Source: Ailurus styani
Taxonomy: Eukaryota; Chordata; Mammalia; Carnivora; Ailuridae
Assembly (NCBI GenBank): GCA_002007465.1
Contig: LNAC01000336.1
Span: forward strand, 1,312,423 to 1,376,422
Direction: 5' to 3'
DNA length: 64,000 nucleotides
Part shown: positions 10,704 through 22,835 of the stretch, piece by piece
Layout of the letters: each line of letters opens with the position of its first letter
How positions within the stretch are numbered: position 1 is the stretch's first letter
Translations under genes and position numbers: made by a program
The notes under the pieces: generated by a model
What the model was told of the DNA's origin: nothing
What the model saw: the letters and a program-made list of their open reading frames with translations, nothing else
Databases searched by the model: none

Positions 10704-11090
10704 TGGGGTTCAGAAACTAACAGTCAAGAAAGAATTCTTGAGAGGTTTTCAGTACAAAAAGGGTGGTTTTATTAAAGCACGGGGACAGGACGAATGGGCA
10801 GAAAGCTGCCCTGGGATAGTGAGGAGCAATTGATCATATACTTTGGATTTGGGGGATGTAAAGACAAAGTAAGTTTCCAAAATGATTTTCATATGCTGAG
10901 GAAGACTTACAGGATCCTGGAGGCCTAGCTATTGTCAAGCTAAGGTCGTTTTTCCCTCCTGCAAGGCATTATCATTAAGACAGTTGGGAGTTCCTGGAGG
11001 AATGTCATACTCTGTCTGCCTCAAGTATTTGCCAATGGGCTGCAAGTTATAAGGAAATTTAATTTTATCTACATCTCCTTTTGCCCTTGT
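10704..11090 (-). mobile_element. ERV1-like solo LTR, antisense
   Basis: On the minus strand a TTTAATAAAACCACC polyadenylation region is followed by 'tctcaagaattctttcttg' and an end of '…ctgaacccca', the R/U5 layout of gammaretrovirus-type LTRs. The right-hand limit is uncertain and no clear TSD was found. No gag, pol or env sequence adjoins it. Confidence 0.5.
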
Positions 11091-11267
11091 TCTCTACACC
11101 AATCATGTTTTACATTGGACATTTGATTATACAAAGCACTTTCCAAAATATTGCATCTGATCCAGTCTGTTTCCTTCTCTACTCTTTCAAACCATTATTT
11201 CTAGAGAAGTTCTAAAAAAGTCTTGCTATAGTCATTCTGGTTACCATACAGTCCACCCCACTGTGCT

Positions 11268-11490
11268 CTAGGCCCAACTCAAATGGCACTTTCTCCATGA
11301 AGGCTTCCATGGAGAGCCCGTCATAACTTGAAATGCATTATATTTCACTATTTCATTCTACATTTTGGGTCTAGAACATAAGAAATTTGAGAGTGGGAAA
11401 TATATTTTACACATCAAAGTTCCAACAGCAGTGTTCTTGTTTGTGATTTGTAACAGGAATTCAGCAAATATTTTTGAATGAATGACTACA
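11268..11490 (+). mobile_element. L2 LINE 3' end
   Basis: Begins 'cccaactcaaatggcact.tctccatgaaggct' and ends 'cagcaaatatttttgaatgaatga', the characteristic L2 3' region. Strongly diverged. Confidence 0.75.
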
Positions 11491-11734
11491 TTTATTTTTC
11501 CCTATATCCTGTGATTTCAGTTAGACAGATACTCACATTTTAGAAATTGAGCCAGAAAAATTACAGGAGTAGCTCAGGGAAATTTAGTTAGTGCAGTAGT
11601 TAGAATGATACCATCATCATCTTGATTCTTTTTTTTTGCTTCCTGCAGATTGCTTATCTATGGGTCATAGGAAGACAAAATGGATTTTACTGCAAAAAGG
11701 TAATGGCTCTGTAAGCATTAAAACTATTGGCATA

Positions 11735-11866
11735 GCATTATGGTCTGAAAATATGCAGAGAATGATCCCAATCTTTTGGTACCTGTTGAGACCTGATTTG
11801 TGACCCAGAATATAGTCTATTCTGGATGATTCACAGACCTGTACCCCTGGGGCAAAGAATAAAAAA
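11735..11866 (+). mobile_element. Short L1 insertion with 5' inversion (twin priming)
   Basis: 11735-11820 is antisense L1 ORF2 ('ggtctgaaaatatgcagaga', 'gagacctgatttgtgaccca'). 11821-11866 is the sense L1 3' terminus ('gattcacagacctgtacccc' then A10). TSDs AAAACTATTGGCATA (11720-11734) and AAAACTGTTGGCATA (11867-11881) differ at one base. Inverted 5' part plus sense 3' tail within one TSD pair is the mark of twin priming. Confidence 0.85.
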
Positions 11867-12129
11867 AAAACTGTTGGCATAATATTTTCATGGCTGCCTC
11901 TGCTTCCTGGCAGCAAGGACCTTTAAAAAGTACAGTTAAAAGAAAAGGCACTTCATAAGTAGTTATAACAGATGACAAAATAAACAAAGACAGCACTATA
12001 AAAGATGAAAGAGGGATATTTCTGGGAGATAATAAACTGTTTCTGCTCTTCATTTTAAGAGCAATTCTTAATTAGAAACTTTTGCCAAATTTAGTAATAG
12101 TATGAAGGGTGTAAGGAAGGAAAAGTAAG

Positions 12130-12620
12130 TTTCCCTCTACCCTTCTAAATTCTTGCTGAGACCCCTGTAATAGAAGACAGATTGACAATAGAAAAATAAA
12201 CACCAGTTTATTGACATATATACCTCACACATTCATGAGAGACACCCAGAAAAAATGAATAAATTCCCTGAGATGGCCTGAGCTACCACCTTATATACCA
12301 TTTTAATCTAAAGACAAGAAAAGTGGTGTGGGGGATTGCAGATTCTGGGAGTTTACTAGGAAAAGCAAAGTAAACAAGGGCAAAGATTGTTAAGCAGATT
12401 TAAGTCTGTGCCTTTCCATTGACCAGATTCTATTATGATTTAGAGTAATCCTTCTCTTCCTGCTACTTACTAGGAGACACTTACAAATAGAAATTTCCTT
12501 TATAAATATAAATTTACCCCACAAAACGGAACTTTTGGGGTGGCACATTTTGCTCTTCTTCAGGACAAATATACTTCATTAAATCAAGAGAATTCTTGTT
12601 CTGGTATTTTGTCAGTGAAG
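12130..12620 (-). mobile_element. Probable ancient LTR-like element
   Basis: The minus strand holds 'gtcaataaactggtgtttat' followed by a pyrimidine-rich end. The plus strand shows 'aaatataaatttaccccaca' and 'tttgctcttcttcaggacaa', phrases I associate with an interspersed LTR repeat whose family name I cannot fix. No TSD resolved. Confidence 0.35.
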
Positions 12621-13967
12621 TAATTTATAAACTTGTAACTTCCTTCTTAAGTCTGAATTTAACAATTTCACTGCACAAAGGTCAACCACACTCACAGATG
12701 TGCATGTATGCATAATGCCCACTATAAACTAAAGGCTGATGCAGTGGGAGAGTATATCTGAGTATTGGTGGCTTGCATCCTACAAATAAGAAAGCAAGAG
12801 AGTGAAGGCATTGGTTATAGAATTAAACTTCATGGTTTTCTGTTGATTGAACAAGGTTATTCATAAAGCATAAAGACATGGGACATTTTTTTTTTTAAAC
12901 TCTGGAATGGGGAAGAATTAGGAAAAAAATCAATGAATTACTATTCCAATAGCAGTAGCCTCCGGCAGGATTAAGTCACAGGTAAGAATTTATTTGTTAT
13001 ATAACCACACCCCCAGTTTAGCTAGGTTGCTATTTAAGCACTCCATAGTAAATTTCTTCTCGGGGGTCAAAGAAGTCCAGCTACCTGCCTCACTGGGCTT
13101 TCAGAATGTTTGAAATGTCCAATACGTAGCAGTATGGTTGCATGCATGACAAATATTTGCCTCCCACACAGGTACCTTTCTTGGCTTTCTCTGTGCAGAC
13201 TTCCAGAGCAGCCCAGGGAGACTGCAGGCGAGATGAGATGGTGCAAGCTCATTAACAAAGATCTAATAACAAAATCACATACACACACAAAATCTAATTA
13301 GTAAGGTTACCTCTGGAGCAGCAGCCCCATGGAAATAAACACAGGGTTGCATTTGTTTTCTGCCTAGAACCATATTTTTTCCATTTCCCTTAGAATTTAA
13401 AACGAAAAAGTACTCTTCCTTCCAAATTTTGTCCTTACTTACATCACTGTTTCTCATGTTTCCCAGACCCTGGGATTCTTCTCAGTGCTTGGAGGGAGTA
13501 ACCAGAGACATTTCCACTGATAGGAAGCCTTTGATCAGGGCTACTCCCATTAAAGCACCCTCCCCAGAATACCCAGTCTGGGACTGCACACAGAAGCCAC
13601 TTGGGGAGTGGGGTGGCCTGATGGTTGTTTCATGGCACAGAGCAATAGAACCTAACTGCTGAGGAACGCAGTGTGGGTGGGGTTTGGGAACCAGTGCACC
13701 CCATCCCAACTGAACCAGCAGGGGAGGCAGGAGCTGTGAAATACAATTACATGGATTGGAATTTGGCCAGCCCACTGGGGTGAAATGGCACAGCAGCTCC
13801 TGCATCTCTGTTTGCTGGGCTGAAGGAGTTTACACATCATTTACAATATACAGGAGAATCTTCCACAGGCAGCTGTGATTGGCTCTCAGGCGCCTGTAAT
13901 AAAGGAAACCGGGTTTTGCTTACTTATGAAATTTGAGCCGCAGCAAACATGAAGACTTTCCATTTAA
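12621..13967. other. Unassigned sequence with a GC-richer block
   Basis: 13066-13930 is noticeably less AT-rich than its surroundings and free of recognised repeats. Overlapping frames on both strands (13429-13662 plus, 13482-13805 minus) look like chance products of composition. A conserved non-coding element is possible but unproven. Confidence 0.4.
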
Positions 13968-14055
13968 GAATGAAGTTACTCATACAAGGTCACACAGCTG
14001 AGAGGTAGAGGGTTTGGGGTTAGATTTCAGAAATTTGAATTTTAGGTCCTATCTT
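13968..14055 (+). mobile_element. MIR fragment
   Basis: 'aaggtcacacagctgagagg' is preceded by '.ttactcat' and followed by 'ggggttagatttcag', matching the MIR core. Confidence 0.7.
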
Positions 14056-14271
14056 ATTGCTACTGTCCTTTTACTCTAAACTGTAATTTGAGCACTTGAA
14101 AAAAATATTGTAATTCCTTAGGAAGTCAGACAGACTTGGCGTTAATATGAGAGTGCATTTTACCACCTTTTCCTCAGTCTTTTTCATGATTTTGAAATGG
14201 GGATAATGTCCACCTCACTGGAAAGTTTGTTGAACTATTATGCTTTAAGAAAAGACAGGAGAAAATCATTA

Positions 14272-15290
14272 CAATTTGGGGGTAAGCAAAGATTTCTGAG
14301 GTCACAGAAAGCACAAACTATAAAGGAAAACAATTAATAAACTGCACTTCTTCGAAATTAAAACACTCCATTCTTTCAAAGACACCATTACAAAAATGAA
14401 AAGGCTAATCACAGTCCACAAGAAAATATTCACAATGCATATATCTGACAAAGGACTTGCATTCAGAATTTATAAATAACTTATAATTCAATTATAGGAG
14501 AACAAAGAGCCTGATAAAAATAAATGGACAAAGGACTTTAACAGACACTTCAGAAAAGATGTACTTCGGGCCCATAAGTGCATGAAAAGATGCTTACCAT
14601 GATTAGTCATGGGCAAATGAAAATTAAGCCCACAAGAAGATATGTATTTTATACCAATTAGTATGTCTAAAATTAAGGTTTGCAATACGCAGTGTTGATA
14701 AGGATATGGAGTTCCCAGCACTAAGAATATTTATGGTGGGAGTAAAATGATAAAAAACAAATGAACAAAAACTTTGGAAAATAGTTTGGCACTTTCTTAC
14801 AAAGTTAAATATTTATCTACCCTAGAACTTTCACTTCTAGTTATTTAACTGAAGTGAAAACATACCCACAAAAAATCTTGTACATGAATGTTCCTAGCAA
14901 GTTTATTTATAATAGTCAAAATGTAAAGCAACCCAATGTCATGAGTTGTGGCATAGTCTACATGGCGCAATTTTCTCAGCAATAAAAATGAACACACTGT
15001 AGGCACAGATAATATGGATGAATCTAAACATTGGTTTGAGTGAAAGAAGCCAGTACTACAAGTTATTCTATATACATGAAGTTTTAAAGTAGGCAAAATA
15101 AATGTATGAAAATAAAACAAATCAGTGGTCTCCTGGGACAAATTGGAGTGGTTGGGATTGACTGTAAAGGGGTAAAAGAGAATGTTTTAGAATGACGGAA
15201 TTATTTCATATCTTTTTTAGAGTAATGGTCAAATACTTGTCACATTTGGTATTCAGGTGGTATAATATATTTGTCAAAATTCATGGTACT
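14272..15290 (+). mobile_element. Old L1M, sense, ORF2 C-terminal and 3' region (outer element)
   Basis: Phrases such as 'gacaaaggactttaacagac', 'aaaatagtttggcactttct', 'atttataatagtcaaaatg' and 'gaatctaaacattg' follow the end of ORF2 in order. It breaks at 'tgtcaaaattcatggtac'. The expected continuation of the 3' UTR appears after 17047, so the sequence between is inserted. Confidence 0.8.
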
Positions 15291-15293
15291 ACA

Positions 15294-16475
15294 TGGGAAA
15301 ACTGGACTGCTTTCTTACACCATACACAAAAATAAATTCAAAATGGATGAAAGACTTAAATCTGAGTCCAGAAACCATAACAGTCCTAGAACAGAGCCCA
15401 GGCAGTAATGTCTCTTAGCAACATTTTTCTTGATATGTCTCCCAAGGCAAGGGAAACAAAAGCAAAAATAAAATGTTGGGACTACATCAAAATGAAAAGC
15501 TTCCATACAGCAAAGCAAACAATCAACAAAACTAAAAGACAAGCTACTGAATGGAAGAATATATTTGCAAATGACGTATCTTGTAAAGGGTTAGTATCCA
15601 AAATATATAAAGAACTGACACAACTCAGTGCAAATAATCTAATTAAAAAATGGGCAGAAGACATGAACAGACATTTCTCCAAAGAGGACATACAGGTGGC
15701 CAACAGACATGTGAAAAGATGTTCAGTATCAAATGCAAATCAAAACCACTGTTAGATACCATGTCACACCTGTCAGAATGGCTAAAATAAAAAAATTCAA
15801 GAAACTACAGGTGTTGGTGAGAATGTGGAGAAAAAGGAACCCTGGTGTACTGTTGGTGGGAATGTAAATTGGTGTAGCCACTGGGGAAAACAGGATGGAG
15901 GTTCCTCAAAAAATTAAGAATAGAGTTAACATATGATCCAGTAATTCCATTCCTGGGTATTTACCCAAAGAAAATTAAAATACTAATGTAAAAGGATATA
16001 TGCACCCATATGTTTATTGTAGTATTATTTACAATAGCCAAATTAGGGAAGCAACCCAAGTGACCATCAGTAGATGAATGGATAAAGATGTCATGTATAT
16101 ATTACAATGGGATATTACTCAACCATATGTAAGAATGAAATCTTGCCATGTGCAACCACATGAATGGATCTAGAGGGTATAATGCTGAGTGAAATAAGTC
16201 AGTCAGAGCAGGACAAATACCGTATGATTTCACTCATGTGTGGAATTTAAGAAACAAAACAACAAATAGAGTCAAACAAAGAAACAGACTCTTAAATATA
16301 AATAATAAACTAATGGCTACCAGAAGGGAGGTGGGTGAGGGGGTGGGTGAAATAGGTGAAGGGAATTAAGAGTACACTATCGTAATAAACACTGAGCAAT
16401 GCATAGAATTGTTGAATCACAGTGTTGTACACTTGAAACTAATATAAAACTGTTAACTATACTGGAATAAAAAAA
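15294..16475 (+). mobile_element. Carnivore L1 3' fragment, sense
   Basis: ORF2 C-terminus and 3' UTR, much better preserved than its neighbours. A 115-codon open stretch at 15408-15755 is ORF2-derived (…[18 protein letters not shown]…). It ends 'gttgtacacttgaaactaat' plus an A-run near 16475. Truncated at 5'. Confidence 0.9.
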
Positions 16476-16524
16476 TTGGGGAGAATTTGGCAATCAAAAA
16501 AAAACCCCCATAATAAAAATGTTA

Positions 16525-17045
16525 AATCAATTCTTAGAGCGCATAAATTGATTTTCATATAAAAGGAGCTTCCTCCTTCAAACATGAATGAACCTGAAAG
16601 GCATACTAAGTGAAATAAACCAGAGAGAGAAAGGAAAAATACCTGCATGATCTCATAGGTAGACTCTATATGGTTGAATCCAGTAGAATGCAGTAGAATG
16701 TGGCAGGTAGGGCTGAAGGATGGAGGACAAATGGGGAGATGTTGGTCAAAGGGTACAAAGTTGAAACTATGTAGGATAAATAAGTCTCTAGAGAGCTAAT
16801 GAGCAGCATGATTGTTATAGGTAATAAATAATATTGTATTGAATACTAGACATGCTAAGAGAGATTTCCAGTGCTCTTACCACACACACAAAGATATATG
16901 AGAAGAAGATATTTTAATTAGCTCAACAGTAGTAATAATTTTGCTAAATACATGCGTGTGTATATATATGTATATGTATATCAAATCATGTCATGTACCT
17001 TAAATACATTTAATTTCATTTTACAAATAAATAATTAAAATATTT
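16525..17045 (+). mobile_element. L1MB-like 3' end, sense
   Basis: 'aatggggagatgttggtcaa', 'ctaatgagcagcatgattg', 'gaatactagacatgctaaga' and 'atgtaccttaaatacattta' follow the L1MA/L1MB 3' UTR order. An (AT/GT) patch is at 16950-16980. Confidence 0.8.
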
Positions 17046-17046
17046 T

Positions 17047-17115
17047 TAAAATTCACAGAATGATACCCTCAAAATGACTATTTTATTGTATGTGAATTAG
17101 GACTCAAAAAAAATC
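17047..17115 (+). mobile_element. Resumed 3' end of the outer L1M
   Basis: 'aaaattcacagaatgatacc' and 'actattttattgtatgtgaa' continue the 3' UTR broken at 15290. The shared AAAATTCA at 15277 and 17051 may be the remnant of a TSD for the inserted block. Confidence 0.55.
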
Positions 17116-17430
17116 ATTTAAAAAGTCACTGTGATGGTTACCTCTGTGACTAGGAGCACATGACAGGTTTAATGACATTGGTTCCGTTATAGTTTTGAAA
17201 GTGGATGGTCAACTCATGAATGCAGGTTTATCATCATGCTTCATAAAATATACAGAGCATTTATAATTTGTCATGTACTGAATACTACATAATAAAATTT
17301 TTAAAGGAACTAAAACAAAATTAGCAAACTTACCATAAGTAAAATGTTGATCAAAGTTGTCAGACTTTATCAAGGGATTACTATGTGTTAATCTTTCATA
17401 AGCTTTAGTTGATCCAGTCTTTGTGCAAAT
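17116..17430. other. Unassigned, possibly more L1M 3' UTR
   Basis: 'gtgatggttacctctgtgac' and 'ataataaaatttttaaagg' recall L1M 3' UTR variants, but divergence prevents assignment. Confidence 0.3.
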
Positions 17431-17439
17431 GTATAGGGT

Positions 17440-17530
17440 AGTTTTAGTGTTCTAATTATAAATATGAGGATACTGATAATCAGAAATGTTGAGCCAGTTC
17501 CCCAACATAGCACAGTTAGGTAGAGATCCA
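17440..17530 (+). mobile_element. MIR fragment
   Basis: 'atatgaggatactgataatc…cacagttaggtagagatccaggtct' corresponds to the MIR core and 3' flank. Confidence 0.55.
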
Positions 17531-19506
17531 GGTCTAACAAGTTCTTCCTTTTACTCCACCATGTTCAAACTGCTTCTAGTGCTTGACCCAACACATGTCA
17601 GTTTAGTCCTCTCCATAATACATTCTCTGCTTTTTCAGGGCCCAAAGTATTCAGCCCCTCTCCCCACTTTTCTCAATGCCCACTATGTAGCCATGCTCAT
17701 TTACCTGTGTTCTCTTTCTCACGGCCACCTTTTGCTTCAGACACTTTTATTCACGCCCAGACAATTCCCATTGCCTTTTCTTCCTTTTATCACCTTTCCC
17801 TTCCTCAAATTTATTCTACAAATTAGGAACATTTTCTTCATATGTAATTCTTATGTGTAGCAAGTTGGTCACAAATATAAACAGGGCTTTCAAATTACTG
17901 AAAGTTAAAATGCTCTTCTGATTTAAGCTTTCACAAACCCTGCAATGGAATCCAAACCAGTACTGCTTCATTGGATATGCACATTATGCTCCAAGTCAAA
18001 TGTCTGGAAGGATGCTCCAGACAGATCTCATACTCTCCCTATTATATGCCTTTTCCCTTGTTGCCCTACTGGAGAACTCTGCCTTTCCTTTCTTCTTTTT
18101 GAATCCTTTTGTCTTTCATTTCTGAAGTTACCTCCTCAGTGAGGTTTCTGTGACCACCCACAACAAACCCAAGCTACCCCATCCTCTTCAGTTTTTGTGT
18201 TTTACTGCATTTAAGGGATCCTCTCATTCTTTCATCTATTTACAACATCTCTTTAAGCTTCTACTCTGGGCCATCTCGATGTGTAGCGTGGGACTGTAGT
18301 AGTAAATGAGTCCTCATTATCATGAAGATTATATTCTTGCATTTGTGCTGGTCTTATTCCTCAAAGTCAATTATAAGCATCTTGATGTCTGGGATCTTAT
18401 TTCAAGCCTGTATCACTTAATAGGTATAATTCATGTGTGCAATACATAGTTAAAGAAGGCAATCTAAAATGAATTATCATTTATCCTATTTTTTTAATTC
18501 TTTAATTTTACAGTTATTTATCTGGTGTGCTATAAATGAAGAGGAGAACTACTTGAAGGCTATTGTGAAAATTTAAACAGTGGTTTTTCCTGAATGTTGG
18601 GGTCATAAATGACTTAATGTACCATACAAAATTTAGAGGACTGAAGTAAAAAAGACAACTCTCGCAGTATTTGAGATCCTTATATTGTGCTGAGTTCTCC
18701 TGAACTTAAGCAAATGGCCTTTCCTCTAAAGAAAAATCTAATCTACTTAATAGCATAGGAGCTGTCACTTGCCCTATTATTCAGTCTTCCTTACTGTGAA
18801 GTCATGGGGCTAAGATAATACTTCATTCTCCCTTCCTCATGAAGCCATACTTAGTGATTAATAAAATGCCGTGACTTAATATAAAGCAAAATAACATTGG
18901 GCAAAGGATATGGCTAGGATATAGAATAAACCTTACTGTCATTCATGAACAAATAAACTGTAGTATAATAATATCAATGTATAAAATGATACATACTGAT
19001 CATCTTATAAAAATTTTCTCTGTCTCAGTTGTATTTTTGACAGGATAGAATAAGTCTTAGGCTTTATTCTACATATAATGTAACAAACACATATGACTTT
19101 GGACAGAGAATCATTATTATCAGTAATGTAGTCTAAGGTGAAATAACATCGTTGCAGAAATGACAACACTATTATAATGAGATGATACCATATTTATCTG
19201 AAGTAAAAAATAAATTATAATTATCATTACTATTATTGGCAATATTAATTAATAATTTATTATTAAGAAGAATAGTATGCAGAAAACTCATGGAGATTGT
19301 TTATTACACCAATGTGCTTTGAAAACATGGTCTTAAAAGCGATTTTCATCTTTCAGTTTGCAGCTTATGTGAGAGGAATGAATTTGATAGAGCAGCAGAA
19401 CAGATAATATGACTGCAGGAAAGGTGGGTAGAGATAGGAGAGAGAGAAGATAAATTCTGGATTCTGGGAAGTCTCCTAAATGAGAATTTAGAAACGATCA
19501 AGATTT
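17531..19506. other. Mostly unassigned sequence with L2-like piece
   Basis: At 18110-18430 phrases such as 'cctcctcagtgaggtttctgtgaccacc' and 'caatacatagt' suggest a degraded sense L2. The rest is AT-rich and unrecognised. The 124-codon frame at 17486-17860 is a pyrimidine-rich chance frame with no domain. Confidence 0.4.
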
Positions 19507-19520
19507 AGAGCCGCTTCTTT

Positions 19521-19730
19521 ATTTTTTTCCCCTAAATATTTATTTGTTTATTTTAGAGAGAGAGAGAAGGATCACAAGTGGGAAGGACACAGCTGGAGAG
19601 AGAATCTCCAGCAGACTCCATGCTGAGTGCTGAGTCTGACACAGGACTTGACCATATGACCCTGAGGCTACGACCTGAGCAGAAACCAAGAGTCTGTTAC
19701 TTAACCAGCTGTGCCACCCAGGCGCCCCTC
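19521..19730 (-). mobile_element. Can-SINE, antisense, old
   Basis: TSDs AGAGCCGCTTCTTT (19507-19520) and AGAGCCACTTCTTT (19731-19744), one mismatch. The body carries many substitutions, including in the head (CAGCTGTGCCACCCAGGCG). Confidence 0.93.
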
Positions 19731-20085
19731 AGAGCCACTTCTTTAAATGCTTTTTCTATATTACCCATTTTCTAGTTTTTCCTTTGGTTAAACTAAGCCA
19801 ATACCTTCTTGTGAAATAGTTCCATATTTTAGGATCATCCCTTAGGACTGGAATACCATATCAGGTCATATCAAAGAAGCTGTATTTATGCAGAGACACA
19901 GCATCTTCCATAACATCTTATTTGAATAAGCAGATTAAATAATGCTGCTCACACTGGAGACCAAGAGTTGGCTGCTTAGTCAAGTCAAATCAGATGAGTA
20001 CAGACGGTGGGATACTTGACAGTGAGATACTGGGAGCATAGTTGAAAATCAGTGAATTCTAGGTGATGACAGAAACTGAATTTTT

Positions 20086-20278
20086 CTTTTTTTTTTAAGA
20101 TTTTATTTATTTATTTGACAGAGAGAGAGACAGTGAGAGAGGGAATACAAGCAGGGGGAGAGGGAGAAGCAGGCTTCCGATGGAGCAGGGAACCTGATGT
20201 GGGGCTTGATCCCAGGACTCTGGGATCATGACCTGAGCTGAAGGCAGGCGCTTAACGACTGAGCCACCCAGGTGCCCC
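20086..20278 (-). mobile_element. Can-SINE, antisense
   Basis: TSDs AGAAACTGAATTTTT (20071-20085) and AGAAACTGAACTTTT (20279-20293). The head has the older 'cgcttaacgactgagcc' form. Confidence 0.95.
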
Positions 20279-20600
20279 AGAAACTGAACTTTTCATCTTG
20301 ATTTTAAATGTCTAAAATATATTTGTAAGCAAAATGTTTAGGCTGGAATAGAACAGTACAAACCGATATTGAGATAACAGGAGGGTGAAGGTAGGAGAAG
20401 GAAAAAGAGAAGAAAAAGACAAAGAGGAACAAATGGAACAAATAGGAAATGACAGAACTCATTTCCTAAATCATAAATACCCAACATTTCTCAAAATATA
20501 TTTTTATCTTTCCTTGTATTGGTGGCCAAGCCAAATTTTTTCATACATTGTTTTCTGTAAGTATCTAGGTAATAAGGTATTAGAAATCTGAAACTTTAGG

Positions 20601-20789
20601 GGCACCTGGGTGGTTCAGTCGGTTAAGCATCTATCTTAGGCTCAGGTCATGATCTCAGGAGCCTGGGATCAAGTCCTGCAAAGGGCTTCCTGCTCAGAGG
20701 GGAACCTGCTTCTCTCTCCCCTCCCTGATTGTGCTATCTCTGTCTCTCTCAAATAAATAAATAAAATCTTAAAAAAAAATAAATAAGAA
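20601..20789 (+). mobile_element. Can-SINE, sense
   Basis: Identical 19-bp TSDs AGAAATCTGAAACTTTAGG at 20582-20600 and 20790-20808. Older GTCGGTTAAGC head, with a tail of AAATAAATAAATAAAATCTTA9. Confidence 0.96.
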
Positions 20790-21440
20790 AGAAATCTGAA
20801 ACTTTAGGTTGCAGACCAAAGACCACATATTATCTGAGTTGAGAAATAAATTTTGACACAGAACAAAATAAGATGTGCATAAAGAAGGTAAGGAGCAGGA
20901 AAAAAAAACTTTTCATAATGTCTTCATCACTTTCTACTGAGAAGCAACTTGAAGATGATATTTTAAGACATGTTGCAAAGCATTTTTAGAAAGTATTCTT
21001 AATAATTGGAGTGGTAAACTATATTGTTAACATTCAGATTAGGTCAAATTCTATCAATATCACATTTTTATCAAGTAACAAAAACAGTAACAACAATGCA
21101 CAAAACATTAGCTAGTTGAGTAACAGATCTTTGTACTCTACAGCTTAGATTTTGGCATTAAGGCACAATTAAACTTATACCTGATATCGACAGATAGGAT
21201 ATTTTTTCTATCATTCAGAATCGTGCCTTAGGAGGATTTTGTTCTTATCTAGGTGTGACATAAATTGCAATACTAAATTTCACAATATTCATATGTATTG
21301 GTATGTATAGCAGTGATGTGATGTAGTAATCCCTTGCTGTTACATAAAATAATGTGCATTTATTTATTTTTTGTGTGTATGTACTATTGGTGCTGGAAGG
21401 AACCCAGTTAATTAATTGCCAGATAGATTATGCTCTTTTT

Positions 21441-21668
21441 GGTTTTTTTTTGTTCTTTTTTTTGTTTTTTTTTAAAGATTTTATTTATTCATTTGACACA
21501 GAGAGAGAGATTACAAGTAGGCAGAGAGGCAGGCAGAGAGAGAGGAGAGAGGAGGAAGCAGGCTCCCTGCTGAGCAGAGAGCCTGATGCGGGCCTTGATC
21601 CCAGGACCCTGGGATCATGACCTGAGCCGAAGGCAGCGGCTTTAACCCACTGAGCCACCCAGTCGCCC
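21441..21668 (-). mobile_element. Can-SINE, antisense, young mustelid-type
   Basis: Identical TSDs GATTATGCTCTTTTT at 21426-21440 and 21669-21683. The T-tail is long and interrupted by G, and the head is GTGGGTTAAAGC in sense orientation. Nearly identical in body to the copy at 7535. Confidence 0.97.
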
Positions 21669-21823
21669 GATTATGCTCTTTTTGAAAGTAGAGGCAGGCT
21701 CTGCTGACAATGTCTACTTAAGAAATTACTGGGTAAAAATAATTTTCTCAGTAGTTGTGATGAAAAAAAGATGAATGATAAATAATCTCTCAAAGAGCTT
21801 ACACTTGAATATAACAACTTTCC

Positions 21824-21846
21824 ATTAATTAATTAATTAATTAATT
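21824..21846. repeat. (TTAA)n microsatellite
   Basis: About 23 bp of uninterrupted TTAA units, at the edge of an antisense L2 fragment. Confidence 0.85.
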
Positions 21847-22000
21847 CAAACATTCATTCATTTGCTCAATAATGTTTTTTGAGCCCCTGCTTGTGAGGCT
21901 TACTGGAGTTTATACACTGAACCAAACATGATCTCTTCCATCAGGGAGCTATAGTTTCATAATATGGTATTTCCTTTCCCTGATACTCTTATAGAAGATG
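21847..22000 (-). mobile_element. L2 LINE 3' end, antisense
   Basis: 'attcattcatttgctcaata' followed by 'gagcccctgcttgtgaggct' and 'catcagggagctatagtttc' mirrors the reverse complement of the L2 3' terminus. Confidence 0.65.
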
Positions 22001-22139
22001 AGCTATTATTTAAGTAAAAGAGTCAATGGGAGCTTATAGGAGGGAACCAAATCAAATGTGGGGAGTTAAGAAAGCTCCTTGAATAAGCGGTTACTAAAAT
22101 GAAACCTATAGACAAAACATGAAAAAAGTAAGTTCAGTA

Positions 22140-22835
22140 CAATTAGTGAGGACTTTTGGGACAAGATGGTACAAACTTACTTTTCTCTGCTTTTCCACTT
22201 TTAAATATAATTAATACCCTAGAAATTATCAATAGACAAAAGGACTGAAAGCTTGAAAGAAGACTCACCCCAGAGCTGATGACTGGAGAAACAAAATGAT
22301 GAAGTCCCTGGGTTTTCTCTTTACTTTCTGTAAATCGCCTGACCCAGTACCAATTAGGCCTGTAGCCCAGGGACTGACAGTAGGTTTAAACAACAACAAA
22401 CATGTCCAAGGAAAGCCTGCTTTCTCTAGTGGAAGAACTAGGAAAGGGGAAGTCCAACAGAGATCTAGAGTGGAGTCCTGGTTCCTGCTCCTGCAGTGAG
22501 GCCCTGCAGGCATTCTAACACATTGGTCACCGCAGAGCCCAGCCATACAGCCCCAGCTCCATACCTGGTCTTCTGGGCAGTCTGATCTTCTAGCAGCTGT
22601 GGTAGTGTCAGCTGTAGCAGCAGCAGAGCCCTAGGCTTTCCAAGCCACTGGCCCACAAACTGCTGCACTGCCTATTGGTCCCATCTGCCTCTAGCAATGA
22701 CAGCAGCAAAGATGAGAAGGATAATATATTGTATTTATCTGTATTTTGATTCTTTCTGTTTTCATTTTTCCTTCCTGGTGTTCTAAGAGTCACTCTTTTA
22801 TCATTTCCTTGCTAGTAAAAGAACTGTCTTTAGCT
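22140..22835. other. Unassigned GC-richer block next to L1M
   Basis: A moderately GC-rich stretch with CAGCAG-like and AGCAGCTG patches and overlapping short frames on both strands (22265-22546 minus, 22296-22499 plus). It may be part of an old L1 or HAL1 element, but I could not place it. Confidence 0.35.

Noticed and set aside
9535..11090. Possible endogenous retrovirus with internal genes between LTR-like sequences
   Set aside because: The LTRs belong to different families (MLT1 and ERV1-like) and no gag, pol or env sequence lies between or beside them; they are solo LTRs.
13482..13805. 107-codon minus-strand frame overlapping a plus-strand frame
   Set aside because: Two long frames on opposite strands in a GC-richer stretch are expected by chance; no recognisable family.
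15408..15755. 115-codon open frame resembling a protein
   Set aside because: It is the decayed C-terminal part of L1 ORF2 within a truncated L1.
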